From Actinoallomurus iriomotensis (lineage in GTDB: Bacteria > Actinomycetota > Actinomycetes > Streptosporangiales > Streptosporangiaceae), in NCBI RefSeq assembly GCF_030269445.1, contig NZ_BSTJ01000007.1:467957-531956 (forward strand): DNA of 64,000 bases, written 5' to 3'. The position numbers were made by a program, and so were the translations under genes. The notes under the pieces are model-generated. The model was not told the origin of the DNA, made no database searches, and saw nothing but the letters and a program-made list of their open reading frames with translations. This document shows, piece after piece, positions 42,445-52,424 of the stretch (the stretch's first letter is position 1; each line of letters begins with the position of its first letter).

Positions 42445-43491
42445 GTGCCTGTCACCGACCTGGCGCGCGTCGAGTCGCGACCGGACGCGCCGACCGGCGT
42501 CCGCCCCCGCGCGGTGCGCGTCGCCGGTCCGTTCGCCGCGGCGCTGTTCCTGCTGGCCGTGCTCGTGCTGAGCCTCGCGTTCGGCGCCAAGCAACTCTCC
42601 CCGGCCGAGGTGTGGCACGGGCTGACCGACCCCCACGCGCCCGGCTACACCGTCGTCCGTCAGATCCGGCTTCCGCGCACGCTGCTCGGCCTGCTGGCCG
42701 GAGCGGCGCTGGGCCTCGCCGGCGGCCTCATGCAGGCCCTGACCCGCAACCCGCTGGCCGACCCCGGGCTGCTCGGCATCAACGCCGGCGCGGCCTCCGC
42801 CGTCGTCTCGGCCATCTCGTTCTTCGGCATCAACTCCTTCACCGGCTACGTGTGGTTCGCGTTCGCGGGCGCCGGCGCGGTGTCGGTCCTCGTCTGGGCG
42901 GTCGGCGGCGGGCGCGGCGCCACCCCGGTACGGCTGGCGCTCGCCGGCACGGCCGTCAACGCGGTGATGTACGCCTACGTCAACGCGGTGCAGCTGCTCG
43001 ACACCGACTCGCTGGACCGGATGCGGTTCTGGACGGTCGGCTCGCTGGCCTCCGCGCGGCCCGCCACGGTGACCGGCATCCTGCCCTTCGTCGCGGCCGG
43101 CACCGTGCTCGCGCTCCTGCTGGCCCGCCCGCTGAACGCCCTCGCGCTGGGCGAGGAGTCCGCGAACGCGCTCGGCGCGCGGCCCGCCCGTACGCGAGCG
43201 GGCACGATCGTCGCCGTCACCCTCTTGTGCGGCGCCGCCACCGCCGCGTGCGGGCCGATCGTCTTCGTCGGCCTGATGGTGCCGCACGTCGTACGCGCCC
43301 TGACCGGTCCCGACCTGCGCCTGCTGCTGCCGTACTGCGCGCTTCTCGCGCCCACGACCCTGCTCGGCGCCGACGTGCTCGGGCGGGTGCTCGCCCGGCC
43401 CGGCGAGGTGCAGGTGGGCATCGTCACCGCGGTGCTCGGCGGCCCGTTCTTCCTGCACGTGGTCCGGCGCGGACGGTGGGCGCGCGCATGA
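42445..43491 (+). CDS. Iron-siderophore ABC permease (FecCD family), first
   Basis: This 348-residue permease has about ten helices. Family landmarks are [20 protein letters not shown], then [20 protein letters not shown] and [19 protein letters not shown]. It pairs with the next permease to form a BtuC-like channel. The GTG start has GGAG seven bases upstream, and it overlaps the next gene by four bases. Confidence 0.92.
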   Translation: MPVTDLARVESRPDAPTGVRPRAVRVAGPFAAALFLLAVLVLSLAFGAKQLSPAEVWHGLTDPHAPGYTVVRQIRLPRTLLGLLAGAALGLAGGLMQALTRNPLADPGLLGINAGAASAVVSAISFFGINSFTGYVWFAFAGAGAVSVLVWAVGGGRGATPVRLALAGTAVNAVMYAYVNAVQLLDTDSLDRMRFWTVGSLASARPATVTGILPFVAAGTVLALLLARPLNALALGEESANALGARPARTRAGTIVAVTLLCGAATAACGPIVFVGLMVPHVVRALTGPDLRLLLPYCALLAPTTLLGADVLGRVLARPGEVQVGIVTAVLGGPFFLHVVRRGRWARA

Positions 43492-44513
43492 TCCTGCGGA
43501 CTCCCGGCGGATGGTCGGTGCGCGTACGGACGCGCGCCCTGGCCGTGGGCGCGCTCTGCCTGCTGGCCGCGCTCGTGTTCGCCGTCGTCGCGATCGGCAG
43601 CGGCGACTACCCCATGAGCCCGGCGGCGGTGGTGCGCACGCTCGCCGGGTACGGCTCGGCCGCCGACGCGTTCATCGTGGAGCAGGTACGCCTGCCCCGG
43701 GTCCTCACCGCCCTCCTGACCGGGGCGGCCCTCGGACTCTCCGGCGCCCTGTTCCAGTCGCTCGTGCGCAACCCGCTGGGCAGCCCCGACCTGCTGGGCT
43801 TCACCCAGGGTGCGGCGGCGGGCGCGCTCGTGACCGTGGTGGCCGGCGGCGGCAGCGTCGCGCTCATGGGCGGCGCGGTGGCGGGCGGTGTGGCCACCGG
43901 CGTGCTGATCTACGCCCTCTCCTGGCGGCAGGGCGTGCACGGCTACCGGCTCGTGCTCATCGGCATCGGCGTCGCGGCCATCCTGACCGGCGTGAACGGC
44001 TACCTGCTGACCCGCGCGGACATCCCGGACGCCACCCGCGCCGTGCTCTGGCTGACCGGCAGCCTCAACGGGCGCGGCTGGAACGACGTGGTGCCCCTGC
44101 TCGTCGCGGTGACGGTCACCGTGCCGCCGGTCGTACTCGGCGGCGGGCGCGGCCTGCGCATGCTGGAGATGGGCGACGAGACGGCGTACGCCCTCGGCGT
44201 GCGGGTCGAGCGGCTGCGGCTGATGCTGCTGGCCGCGGCCGTGCTACTCGCCTCGTTCGCCGCGGGCGCGGCCGGCCCGGTCTCGTTCGTCGCGCTCACC
44301 GCGCCGCAGCTCGCCCGGCGGCTCACCGCCGACCCGGGCCCGAACCTCGTCGCCTCCCTGTGCATGGGCGCGGCGCTGCTCACCGGCGCGGACCTGGCCG
44401 GCCAGCGGATCATCCCGGGACACCAGCTCCCGGTGGGCGTGCTGACCGGTGTACTCGGCGGCGGCTATCTACTGTGGCTGCTCGCCACCCAGCGAAGGAG
44501 GGGCCGGATATGA
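43488..44513 (+). CDS. Iron-siderophore ABC permease (FecCD family), second
   Basis: This 341-residue permease carries the same family landmarks: [20 protein letters not shown], then [20 protein letters not shown] and [18 protein letters not shown]. It is the partner of the preceding permease. The ATGA overlaps at both ends show a tightly coupled operon. Confidence 0.92.
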   Translation: MILRTPGGWSVRVRTRALAVGALCLLAALVFAVVAIGSGDYPMSPAAVVRTLAGYGSAADAFIVEQVRLPRVLTALLTGAALGLSGALFQSLVRNPLGSPDLLGFTQGAAAGALVTVVAGGGSVALMGGAVAGGVATGVLIYALSWRQGVHGYRLVLIGIGVAAILTGVNGYLLTRADIPDATRAVLWLTGSLNGRGWNDVVPLLVAVTVTVPPVVLGGGRGLRMLEMGDETAYALGVRVERLRLMLLAAAVLLASFAAGAAGPVSFVALTAPQLARRLTADPGPNLVASLCMGAALLTGADLAGQRIIPGHQLPVGVLTGVLGGGYLLWLLATQRRRGRI

Positions 44514-45304
44514 CACGCCTGCGGGCGAACGACCTGACGCTCGCCTACGAGCGGCGCACGGTCGCCGAGGGACTGAGCGTGGCCGTGCCCGACCGGTCGT
44601 TCACCGTGGTGGTCGGCCCGAACGCCTGCGGCAAGTCGACGTTGCTGCGCGCCCTGGCGCGCACGCTGAAGCCGCGCTCGGGCACCGTACTCCTGGACGG
44701 GAACGACATCCACACGCTGCCCACGCGTGCCGTCGCCCGTACGCTGGGCCTGCTCCCGCAGTCACCGATCGCGCCGGACGGCATCACCGTCGCCGACCTG
44801 GTCGCCCGCGGCCGCTACCCGCACCAGCGCCTGTTGCGCCAGTGGTCCGGCGAGGACGAACGGGTCGTCACGGAGGCGATGGCCGCGACGGGCGTCACGG
44901 ACCTGGCCGGCGCGTACGTGGACGAACTCTCCGGCGGCCAGCGGCAGCGCGTCTGGATCGCGATGGCGCTCGCCCAGGAGACGCCGCTGCTGCTGCTCGA
45001 CGAGCCGACGACCTTCCTCGACATCGCCCACCAGATCGACGTCCTGGACCTGTGCGCCCGGCTGCACCAGGAGGAGGGCCGCACGCTGGTCGCCGTCCTG
45101 CACGACCTGAACCATGCGGCCCGCTACGCGACCCACCTGATCGCGATGCGCGACGGCGAGGTGGTCGCGGAGGGCGACCCGTCCACGGTCGTGACGGCGG
45201 AACTGGTGGAGGAGGTCTTCGGCCTGCCGTGCCGCGTCATCCCCGACCCGGAGACCGACACTCCCATGGTCATCCCCGCCGTACGCCGCTCCGCCACCGT
45301 CTAG
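44510..45304 (+). CDS. Iron-siderophore ABC ATP-binding protein (FepC/FecE-like)
   Basis: This 264-residue ATPase has Walker [10 protein letters not shown], signature [16 protein letters not shown], Walker [13 protein letters not shown] and switch [14 protein letters not shown]. These are diagnostic of the iron/B12 importer ATPase class. It energises the two permeases. The gene ends the operon; a hairpin follows six bases later. Confidence 0.92.
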   Translation: MTRLRANDLTLAYERRTVAEGLSVAVPDRSFTVVVGPNACGKSTLLRALARTLKPRSGTVLLDGNDIHTLPTRAVARTLGLLPQSPIAPDGITVADLVARGRYPHQRLLRQWSGEDERVVTEAMAATGVTDLAGAYVDELSGGQRQRVWIAMALAQETPLLLLDEPTTFLDIAHQIDVLDLCARLHQEEGRTLVAVLHDLNHAARYATHLIAMRDGEVVAEGDPSTVVTAELVEEVFGLPCRVIPDPETDTPMVIPAVRRSATV

Positions 45305-45309
45305 CTCAT

Positions 45310-45338
45310 CGAGCGCTCGTGGCCCGGGCCACCGCTCG
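45310..45338 (+). terminator. Terminator-like hairpin after the siderophore ABC operon
   Basis: The palindrome GTGGCCCGGGCCAC (45319-45332) is flanked by CGAGCG and CGCTCG arms, with a 3-base bulge on one side. It lies six bases after the stop. Confidence 0.5.
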
Positions 45339-45340
45339 GA

Positions 45341-46132
45341 TCAGTCGGCGACCAGGCGGGCGCGGCGGCCCTCGACCTCGCGTTGGCGGCGAACCGCGTA
45401 CTTTCCGGGGGCGCAGCTTGTCGCGCCGTGTTCCGCGTGCAGCAGGTACACCGGGGCGGTGGCCTCGAAGGCGCCGAGAGTCAGCCCGTTCGTGTCGGTC
45501 CCCATGCCGGTCCAGCGGCAGGTGCCCGGCGCGGCGACCAGCGTGTGCGAATGGCCGCCGGCCGTACCGCGCAGCGGTTCCACCCCCTCCGGAGGCACCG
45601 GCGTCCAGCGGACGCCCGGCCGGCGGGGCCTTCCGGGTCGTGCAGGCGTACGTTCCCGTTGTCCTGCCACACCTCGGTGCTGAGCGAGACGGGGCGGTCG
45701 GAGACGACGCAGACGCGTTCGCGCGGCCACCACCAGCCGCAGGAGCGGGCCGGCACCGCCCACGGGTCGAACCGCCGCGTCTGATCCGCCGTGAACGGTT
45801 CGCCGCTCAGCCGCCGGAGCGCCTCATAGTGCGCGATCCGCGACGGGCACTGCACCCGATACCAGTAATTGCGCCAGGACGACGGACTCGCCGCCCGCAG
45901 CGCGGTGGTGAGCGAATCCCGGCACGAGTGCGCGAGAGGCCCGCTCACCTCGCACCGTCGGTTCGATCGAACGGCCGGCGATTCGGAAGCGTTCGTCGAG
46001 TTGCAGGAACAACGCGGTCTGCATCGCGGAGAAGCGCTGGGGCAACGGCCATTCGGAAAGGCGCTCCACGCTTTCCGAATGTCGTGGCCCCAAGCCCGGC
46101 GGTACGGACAGACGAAACCGGATGCTGTCCAC
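45341..46132 (-). pseudogene. Hypothetical protein gene broken by two apparent frameshifts
   Basis: Three minus-strand fragments in different frames read as one protein. The first (from 46132) begins MDSIRFRLSVPPGLGPRHSE. From about 45950 the sense moves to a second frame with RNYWYRVQCPSRIAHYEALR, DPWAVPARSCGWWWPRE and VSLSTEVWQDNGNVRLH. Near 45620 it moves to a third frame with GVRWTPVPPEG, FEATAPVYLLHAEHGATSC and ends RRQREVEGRRARLVAD. The fragments abut without overlap, as expected for single-base indels rather than separate genes. The family is not one I can name with confidence (DUF6745-like at best). Sequencing error is the alternative. Confidence 0.55.
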
Positions 46133-46142
46133 TCGGCGTGTG

Positions 46143-47702
46143 CTACCGGTGGCTGGGTTCGGCCGTCACGGGCGCGGACGCCTGCCGCCGCGGGCGGGCC
46201 CGCAGCATCAGTACGGCGACCACCGCCGAGGCCAGGCCGGCGATCACACCGACGACGGAGATCGTCGTCATGGCGTCCACGAAAGCGCCCTTGGCCGTCG
46301 AGGCGAGGGCCGCGTCACCCCGGGAGGCCGCGACGGCGAGGGCCTCACCGATCGAGTGGCGGGCCGGGCCGGTGACGTCGTCCGGCATGTTGGCCGCGTA
46401 CGCGGCGGTCAGCACGCTGCCCAGCACGGCGATGCTCAGCGCCTGGCCGATCTGCGACACCGTGTCGTTGACGGCCGAGCCGACGCCCGCCCGGTCCTTC
46501 GGCAGCGCGCCCAGCAGCGTCGCGTACGCCGCGGGGCCCGCCGTGCCGCTGCCGGCGCCCATGACGATCAGGGCGATCACGAGCGTCCCGTAGCCGTCGT
46601 CCCGCGACAGCAGAGAGAGAAGGCCGAAGCCCGCGGCCAGCAGCACCAGCCCGGTGGCCAGCGTCGCGCGGGCCCCGAACCGCTTGTCGACGGCCACGCC
46701 GATGCCGTTGAAGGCGATCACGGTCACCAGCAGCGGGATGAACGAGACCCCCGCCTTCATCGGGCTGTAGCCCAGCACGAACTGCAGGAACTGGGTGAGC
46801 GCCAGCATCAGGCCGCCGGACGCGAACGACAGCAGGACGACGGACAGGCCGGCGCCGCTGAAGTCGCGATCGCGGAACAGGGCCAGCGGCAGCATCGGCG
46901 CCCGGCTGACGCGCTGCCAGACCGCGAACGCCGCCAGCGCGACGACCGCGACGACGAAGCCGCCGATCGTCTGCGCGGACGACCAGCCGTCCTTCGCCGA
47001 GCCGATGACGCCCCAGACCAGCGCCGTCATGCCGACGGTCGACAGGAACGCGCCGGGCAGGTCGGGCCGGCCCGCCGGGCCGCGGCTCTCGGGGATGAGC
47101 AGCAGGGACGCGACGATGCCGAGCGCGGCGATCGGGACGTTCAGCAGGAACACCGATCCCCACCAGAAGTGGTCCAGCAGCAGGCCGCCGACGACGGGAC
47201 CGCCGAGCGCGCCCAGCATGAGCACCGAACTCCAGATGGCGATGGCCTTCTTGCGCTCCTCGTCGTCGAAGACCGTCGTGAGGATGGACAACGTGCCCGG
47301 CATGAGGAAGGCCGCGCCCGCGCCCATCAGCGCCCGGGAGGCGATGAGCTGGCCGGAGGAACCGGAGAAGGCCGCCGGGACCGACGCGCCGCCGAAGAGG
47401 ATCAGCCCGATGACCAGGCCGGTGCGCCGGCCGTACCGGTCGGAGAGGGAACCCGCCGTGAGGAGAAGCCCGGCGAGGACCAGCACGTACGCGTCGAGGA
47501 CCCACTGGATGTCGGCGTTGCTCGCGTGCAGGTCGCGGATGAGCGAGGGGATCGCGACGTTGAGGACCGTGTTGTCGATCACGACGACGAGCAGGCTCAG
47601 GCACAGGACGCCGAGGATCAGCCATCGGCGCGGATGAGGTGACGTCTCGCCCGCGGAGCCCGCCGAGGGCGCGGGGCCTTCCGGGGTCGGGGGAGTGGAC
47701 AT
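46143..47702 (-). CDS. Multidrug efflux transporter, MFS DHA2 family
   Basis: This 519-residue pump has 14 predicted helices. Helix 1 is VVVIDNTVLNVAIPSLIRDL, the helix 2-3 loop is GSLSDRYGRRTGLVIG, and helix 5 is RALMGAGAAFLMPGTLSIL. It is of the LfrA/EmrB kind that confers resistance to dyes and antibiotics. The ATG at 47700-47702 follows GGAGGA. It is divergent from a TetR, and a 19-bp palindrome lies 20 bases upstream of its start. Confidence 0.87.
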   Translation of the reverse strand: MSTPPTPEGPAPSAGSAGETSPHPRRWLILGVLCLSLLVVVIDNTVLNVAIPSLIRDLHASNADIQWVLDAYVLVLAGLLLTAGSLSDRYGRRTGLVIGLILFGGASVPAAFSGSSGQLIASRALMGAGAAFLMPGTLSILTTVFDDEERKKAIAIWSSVLMLGALGGPVVGGLLLDHFWWGSVFLLNVPIAALGIVASLLLIPESRGPAGRPDLPGAFLSTVGMTALVWGVIGSAKDGWSSAQTIGGFVVAVVALAAFAVWQRVSRAPMLPLALFRDRDFSGAGLSVVLLSFASGGLMLALTQFLQFVLGYSPMKAGVSFIPLLVTVIAFNGIGVAVDKRFGARATLATGLVLLAAGFGLLSLLSRDDGYGTLVIALIVMGAGSGTAGPAAYATLLGALPKDRAGVGSAVNDTVSQIGQALSIAVLGSVLTAAYAANMPDDVTGPARHSIGEALAVAASRGDAALASTAKGAFVDAMTTISVVGVIAGLASAVVAVLMLRARPRRQASAPVTAEPSHR

Positions 47703-47721
47703 GGGTCCTCCGTTCGTACGG

Positions 47722-47740
47722 TGTGCGAGTCTGTCGCACA
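47722..47740. promoter_or_regulatory. TetR operator between efflux pump and repressor
   Basis: The perfect inverted repeat TGTGCGA-GTCTG-TCGCACA covers the likely start region of the efflux gene. A lone half-site TGTGCGA recurs at 47763-47769, next to the TetR promoter (-10 TATCCT at 47777-47782). Assignment to the neighbouring TetR is inferred. Confidence 0.7.
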
Positions 47741-47815
47741 GCGTACTACCGTCCTCGAACAGTGTGCGAGAGCCGATATCCTGCGATGGAGCGTTTCTCG
47801 TGCGAAAGGCGTCCG

Positions 47816-48550
47816 ATGCCACGCGACACCGACCCGATCTCCACCTCGGTCTGGGTGCGACCGTCCCGGCCGCGCCGGAGCGAGCAGCCAACGTTGAGCC
47901 GGGAGCACATCGTGCGCGCCGCCATCGAGCTGCTGGACGCCGAGGGTCTCAGCGGCCTGAGCATGCGCCGGCTCGGCGCCAAGCTGGGCGCGGGCGCCAC
48001 CTCGGTCTACTGGTACGTGGCGAACAAGGACGAACTGCTCGAACTAGCCCTGGACGAGGCCATGGGCGAGGTCGAGCTCCCCGACCCGGCCGCCACCGGC
48101 TGGCGGTCCGCGGTGGCGGAATCGGTCCGGAGCGTACGGACGGTGATCCTCCGCCACACCTGGATGGCCGGCCTGTACGGAATCCACCCCGCGATCGGCC
48201 CCCAGGCGATGCGGCTGAGCGACCGGCTCATCGCCGTGCTGACCGCCGCCGGCTTTTCGGGCCTCGAACTGGCCCATGCGAGCTCGCTGCTCATGTCGCA
48301 CGCGCTCGGCTCGGCCGTCATGGACGTGGCGATGCACACCGCGACCACCCGATCCGGCAAGGGCGCGAACGAGCTGGTCCAGCAGCTGGAGCCGTACTTC
48401 GACCGCATCGCCGGGGAGTACCCGAGCTACACGAAGTGGTGGTCGCAGAACAAGGACGCGGACCTGGAGCGGCTGCGCGAGGACGGCTTCGAATTCGGCC
48501 TGCAACGCCTGCTCGATGGCCTGGAGTCCTGGCTCCGGCCCGGCGGCTGA
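47816..48550 (+). CDS. TetR family repressor of the adjacent efflux pump
   Basis: This 244-residue TetR_C_1-type repressor has a DNA-binding region at about 30-80 (REHIVRAAIELLDAEGLSGL, then MRRLGAKLGAGATSVYWYVA). The C-terminal region, rich in helices, ends FGLQRLLDGLESWL. The ATG at 47816 follows GAAAGG. It resembles repressors of antibiotic exporters and probably senses a substrate of the divergent pump. Confidence 0.87.
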   Translation: MPRDTDPISTSVWVRPSRPRRSEQPTLSREHIVRAAIELLDAEGLSGLSMRRLGAKLGAGATSVYWYVANKDELLELALDEAMGEVELPDPAATGWRSAVAESVRSVRTVILRHTWMAGLYGIHPAIGPQAMRLSDRLIAVLTAAGFSGLELAHASSLLMSHALGSAVMDVAMHTATTRSGKGANELVQQLEPYFDRIAGEYPSYTKWWSQNKDADLERLREDGFEFGLQRLLDGLESWLRPGG

Positions 48551-48678
48551 CCCGCGGACGGTCCGGCGGCGCTTGGGGGAGTCGGTAGGAGCCGATGGCG
48601 CTTTTCGGCGGCGTGGCTGGACCGACGACCGACCCGATGCGGTGGCGGCTGGGGCCGCGAGTCGCCTGCGGCTCGGCT

Positions 48679-50349
48679 TCATGGGGCGGATGCTTCCGCG
48701 AATGGGGTGGCGTCCGGCTCGCAGACGGTGCCGGTGGGAGGAAGGGCGCCGGTCAGCAGGTAGCGGGTCTCGTACTCCATGGCGCAGGCACTGGGGTTCG
48801 AGAAGACGGTGTGGCCGTACCCGTCGACGGTCAGCAGGCGGGCACGGGCCAGATCGTGGGACATGGCGACCGCTCCCTTGTAAGAGGTGGCGGGGTCCTT
48901 GGAGTTGTTGAGAAGGAGGACGGGATTGGCCGTGCGCTTGTTCCACGGTCCCGTGTACCGGTCTTCGCCCTGCGGCCATCCCGCGCACGGCTCTGTGCTC
49001 CAGGCGGGATCGAGCCCCATCGGGCCCGACCTGGCGTAGGCCAGCCGCGCGGCGCTCGTGTAGGCGCTCGGGTCACGCGGGTTGGGACTGTCGGAGCAGA
49101 CCATGGCCAGGAACTGCTCCCTGCCGGTGTAGACGGCCGTCGACGGTGCGTCGGCGCCGGATCCCCTGGCCTGCCGCTTCGGAGCGGACGGGGAGGAGGC
49201 CGCCGGTGCGCCCGATGAGGCCACCCACATCTGTTGCAGCAGGTCGGCGCCCAACGCCCACTGGGACACGCTGCCCAGGGGGATGCTGAGCACCCCGCAG
49301 GCGTAGCCGCAGTTCTGCGTGTCGCCGACGGTCACCGGATGTCGACGCAGGCGGCGCAGCAGCGTCTCGTATTTGGCGTGTGTCGCGGCCGGAGTGCCCG
49401 CGGAGAACGCGCACGCGGTCGTGGACGCCTCGCCGCACAGGTCGAGAAAGTCCTTGAACACCGCGGCGGACGCCTGGTCGTTGCCTGTGCTCAGAAAGGT
49501 CGGCAGTCCGTCCTTCCCGTTGGTGTAGGCGACCGGGTCGAGGACCCCGTCCAGCGCCATGTGCCCGACCTCGGCGGGGAACAGGTTGGCGTACGTGGCG
49601 CCGAGTATGGTGCCGTAGGACAGGCCCATGTAGTTCAGCCTCGGGTCACCGACGGCCTGGCGTAGCAGGTCCATGTCGCGGGCCACGTCCGCCGTGCTGG
49701 TGTGTTGGAGCAGGCTGCCGTTGAGCTCGGCGCATCGCGCGTCGAAGTCGGTCCACGTGCGAATCCAGGCCGAGGTCTCCTTCGCGCCGACGGGGAACCC
49801 GATCGGCGCGCCGGACAGGAACTCGTCTTCCGCCTCGGTGGTCGGGAAGCACCGCACGGCGGTGCTGGAGCCGAACCCTCGCAGGTCGAACCCGACGATG
49901 TCGTATCGGGCTCGCCAGGCTGCGGGAAGCTGCTCGTAGCCGGCCGTGAAGCCCGCCAGCTGCACGCTGGGACCACCGCCGTTGACGAACAGTGAGCCGA
50001 TGCGGTGCGCGGTGTCGGTCGCCCGGTGTCGCTCAACGGCAACGGTGATCGTCTTGCCGCGCGGGTCCCGGTAGTCCAAGGGGACCCGCGCCGTCGCGCA
50101 CTGGAAGTCCCCGTCGCAGGTCTTCCAGTCCAGCTTTGGCACCGGCGGTGCGGTCGACGTCGAGGCGGTGGCCGGCGTCGCTGCATCGCCTGGCTGTGAC
50201 GTGGCGACGGATAGGGACACGACGGCGAGCAGGCCGAGCGCCCATATCGCGGCGGTCGGCCGCGGAGATCGGGTGCCGACCGCGCGAGGCCGGGCGGAGC
50301 GCGGTCGGTGAGCGGAATGGTCGGCGGTCGACGCGCGGTCTCGTTGCAT
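48679..50349 (-). CDS. Secreted alpha/beta-hydrolase, tripeptidyl aminopeptidase (TAP/SlpD) family
   Basis: This 556-residue exported hydrolase has a twin-arginine-poor signal with a hydrophobic stretch AAIWALGLLAVVSLSVATSQ. In the catalytic domain the nucleophile serine is in YMGLSYGTILG. The TAP-like C-terminal domain carries the acid in LLNNSKDPATSYKGA and the histidine in VDGYGHTVF. Such enzymes trim peptides outside the cell. The ATG at 50347-50349 is chosen for the GAGAGGA ten bases upstream; one at 50373 is possible. It lies directly behind the ABC exporter operon and may be its last gene. Confidence 0.85.
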   Translation of the reverse strand: MQRDRASTADHSAHRPRSARPRAVGTRSPRPTAAIWALGLLAVVSLSVATSQPGDAATPATASTSTAPPVPKLDWKTCDGDFQCATARVPLDYRDPRGKTITVAVERHRATDTAHRIGSLFVNGGGPSVQLAGFTAGYEQLPAAWRARYDIVGFDLRGFGSSTAVRCFPTTEAEDEFLSGAPIGFPVGAKETSAWIRTWTDFDARCAELNGSLLQHTSTADVARDMDLLRQAVGDPRLNYMGLSYGTILGATYANLFPAEVGHMALDGVLDPVAYTNGKDGLPTFLSTGNDQASAAVFKDFLDLCGEASTTACAFSAGTPAATHAKYETLLRRLRRHPVTVGDTQNCGYACGVLSIPLGSVSQWALGADLLQQMWVASSGAPAASSPSAPKRQARGSGADAPSTAVYTGREQFLAMVCSDSPNPRDPSAYTSAARLAYARSGPMGLDPAWSTEPCAGWPQGEDRYTGPWNKRTANPVLLLNNSKDPATSYKGAVAMSHDLARARLLTVDGYGHTVFSNPSACAMEYETRYLLTGALPPTGTVCEPDATPFAEASAP

Positions 50350-50402
50350 CTTCTCGTGTCGTCCTCTCTCCATCGCGTGAAATGCGAGCTCGGTGCCGTG
50401 TC

Positions 50403-51398
50403 TCATCGGGACAGGCGGCGGATCCACCAGGCGCCGAACCCGGCCAGCAGAAGAGTCAGGCCGAGGTAGAGGGCCGTTTCGTTTCGCTGAATGCTCCAGA
50501 AGCTGCCGGCGGGATGGTAGGTCACCTGTTGCCGGTAGCCCAGGTGAGCGAGTTTGGCGAAGCACGCCTGGCGTTCCTGCTCCGACCGGCCCACGCAGTC
50601 CACGAACCAGGAGGGCACCGCGGCCGGGCGACCGGCCGCGTCGACGGTCTGCTGAGCGGCGAGCCAGGCGCCGGGTTCGTCGATGGTGACCGTCACGTGA
50701 TCGAACATGTTGATGTTCAGCATGTTGTGGCTCGAGATCGTCGTGGTGATGCGCTCAGGGGCGGTGAGGTGCGGCCGGACCGCCATCGACATGGTGATCT
50801 GAATGGCGACGAACAGGACGCCGAGGATCGCCATGGCGGGCAGGGTGCGGCGTACGAGGATCCCGATCGTGACGCCGAGAACGAAGAAGAACGCGGCGTA
50901 ACCGATGGGGACGATGCCGCGTGAGTCGAACACCTCGGGGGCCAGCCTCGGGAAGAGGAGGAACCCCGGCCCGGGAGCGCCGTTTCTGGCCGCGATGGCC
51001 TTGTCGATCGGACCGGCCCACCAGGTCACCGCGAGGCCGAGCAGCCCGGAGGCGGCCATGGCGGCCAAGCCGATGAGACCGAGCTTGGCGACCAGCCAGC
51101 GGGTGCGTGTGGTCATGGTCCAAGCCAGCCGATGGGTGCCGGCGTCCAGCTCGCGGGTGACCAGCGGGGCACCCCAGAACATGCCGATGAGGGCGGGCAG
51201 GACCAGCAGCGCGAGGACGGTGCCGAGGTAGAGGTTCGTCTCGAGACCGCCGATGCCGTCGAGGAATCGGTCACCGCGGGTCTGCTGCAGGTGGGCAAGG
51301 TGCGGGCCGGTGGCCGCGAGGGCGGCGAGGATGACGACGACGGCGCCGAAGGCCACCGTTGCCTGCGTGCGGAACTGGCGCCAGGTCAGCCAGATCAT
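50403..51398 (-). CDS. ABC exporter permease (ABC-2/NosY-like)
   Basis: This 331-residue membrane protein has six helices: 1 at about 15-32 (VAFGAVVVILAALAATGP), then around 60-80, 108-126, 165-185, 190-210 and 308-327. A large extracytoplasmic loop of about 95 residues lies between the last two, containing Cys residues (DCVGRSEQERQACFAKL). The early LTWRQFRTQA is typical of permeases paired with antimicrobial-peptide-type ATPases. It overlaps the ATPase gene by four bases. Confidence 0.82.
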   Translation of the reverse strand: MIWLTWRQFRTQATVAFGAVVVILAALAATGPHLAHLQQTRGDRFLDGIGGLETNLYLGTVLALLVLPALIGMFWGAPLVTRELDAGTHRLAWTMTTRTRWLVAKLGLIGLAAMAASGLLGLAVTWWAGPIDKAIAARNGAPGPGFLLFPRLAPEVFDSRGIVPIGYAAFFFVLGVTIGILVRRTLPAMAILGVLFVAIQITMSMAVRPHLTAPERITTTISSHNMLNINMFDHVTVTIDEPGAWLAAQQTVDAAGRPAAVPSWFVDCVGRSEQERQACFAKLAHLGYRQQVTYHPAGSFWSIQRNETALYLGLTLLLAGFGAWWIRRLSR

Positions 51399-52270
51399 CG
51401 GAGCGCCTCCGATACGGGAACGGACTGGCTCATATAGGCCAGGGTGAGATCTTCCAGACTCACCGGACTGGTCATCCAGGCGGGGTCGTCCACCCCTGAG
51501 TCGGACCGGACGAGCATCGTGGTCCGCCGGTCGGTGTGGTCGGCCGAGACGACGTGCAGCCCAGCCGGAAGGGCGGCAGGGTCCAGGCGCGGGGCGGTCA
51601 CCACACGGTGGGTGGCCAGCAGTTCACGGACGTCACCGGCCAGCCGTACGCGGGAGGCGACGAGGACGATGAGGTGGTCGCAGACCCGCTCGATGTCGGA
51701 GACCAGGTGGGAGGAGTGCACGACACTGAGCTCCTGCTCGGCGGTCGCGTCGCGCAAATCCTCCAGGAACTCGCGGCGGGCGAGCGGATCGAGTGCAGCG
51801 ACCGGCTCGTCGAGGATGAGCAGCTCGGGCCGCTTGGCGAGGGCGACGGTCAAGGCCAGCTGAGCGCGCTGGCCGCCGGACAGGCTCCCGGCCTGCTGGT
51901 CGGAGCGCAGGCCGAGGCGCTGGATCCGCTGTCGTGCCAGCCCCGCGTCCCATCGGGGGCTGAGCCTGGCGCCGAGCTTGAGGTGGTCGGCGACGGTCAG
52001 CCGGGCATAGGTCGGTGTGTTCTGGGCGACGAAGCCGACCCTGGCCAGCTGCGCCCGGTCGGCGCCTGGCCGCCCGCCGCACACCTCGATCGTGCCCGCC
52101 GTCGGTGTCAGCAGGCCGCCGGCGAGGCTCAGCAGGGTGGTCTTCCCGGCGCCGTTGGGGCCGACCAGGCCGACGACGCGCCCGGCCGGGACGTCGAGGG
52201 TGCACTCCGACAGCGCCCAGCGCCGCCGGTATCTCTTGCCCAGGTGCCGGGCCTGCAAGACAGCGGTCAT
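51395..52270 (-). CDS. ABC exporter ATP-binding protein
   Basis: This 291-residue ATPase has Walker A GPNGAGKTT, signature LSGGQRAQLALTVALA and Walker B LLILDEPVAALD. It belongs to the CcmA/BcrA-like exporter class. It is divergent from a sensor kinase/response regulator pair, with a long inverted repeat in the shared 154-base gap, so it is probably the target of that two-component system, as in cell-envelope-stress or bacitracin-type modules. Confidence 0.88.
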   Translation of the reverse strand: MTAVLQARHLGKRYRRRWALSECTLDVPAGRVVGLVGPNGAGKTTLLSLAGGLLTPTAGTIEVCGGRPGADRAQLARVGFVAQNTPTYARLTVADHLKLGARLSPRWDAGLARQRIQRLGLRSDQQAGSLSGGQRAQLALTVALAKRPELLILDEPVAALDPLARREFLEDLRDATAEQELSVVHSSHLVSDIERVCDHLIVLVASRVRLAGDVRELLATHRVVTAPRLDPAALPAGLHVVSADHTDRRTTMLVRSDSGVDDPAWMTSPVSLEDLTLAYMSQSVPVSEALR

Positions 52271-52341
52271 GCCGGCTCCTTGTGGGTGGTTGGTCGGAAG
52301 AGCATGCGGTCAACTGTGCCGATGCCGATCGGAAGCGTGTA

Positions 52342-52388
52342 CCGGCTGAAAGTACGGTTCGCGCAGGCCGGACAGTACTTTCGACCGG
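52342..52388. promoter_or_regulatory. Long inverted repeat between ABC exporter and two-component system
   Basis: Arm 1 CCGGCTGAAAGTAC (52342-52355) and arm 2 GTACTTTCGACCGG (52375-52388) match at 12 of 14 positions. Their centres are 33 bp apart, three helical turns. It lies just upstream of the kinase promoter (-10 TAGCCT at 52412-52417) and could be the response-regulator binding site. Confidence 0.6.
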
Positions 52389-52424
52389 TGTCCCGAGCCC
52401 CGCCGTCTGCGTAGCCTGAACCGC

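Noticed and set aside
46122-47642. 506-residue plus-strand frame
   Set aside because: Antisense to the MFS transporter; the translation is a His/Asp/Arg-rich shadow.
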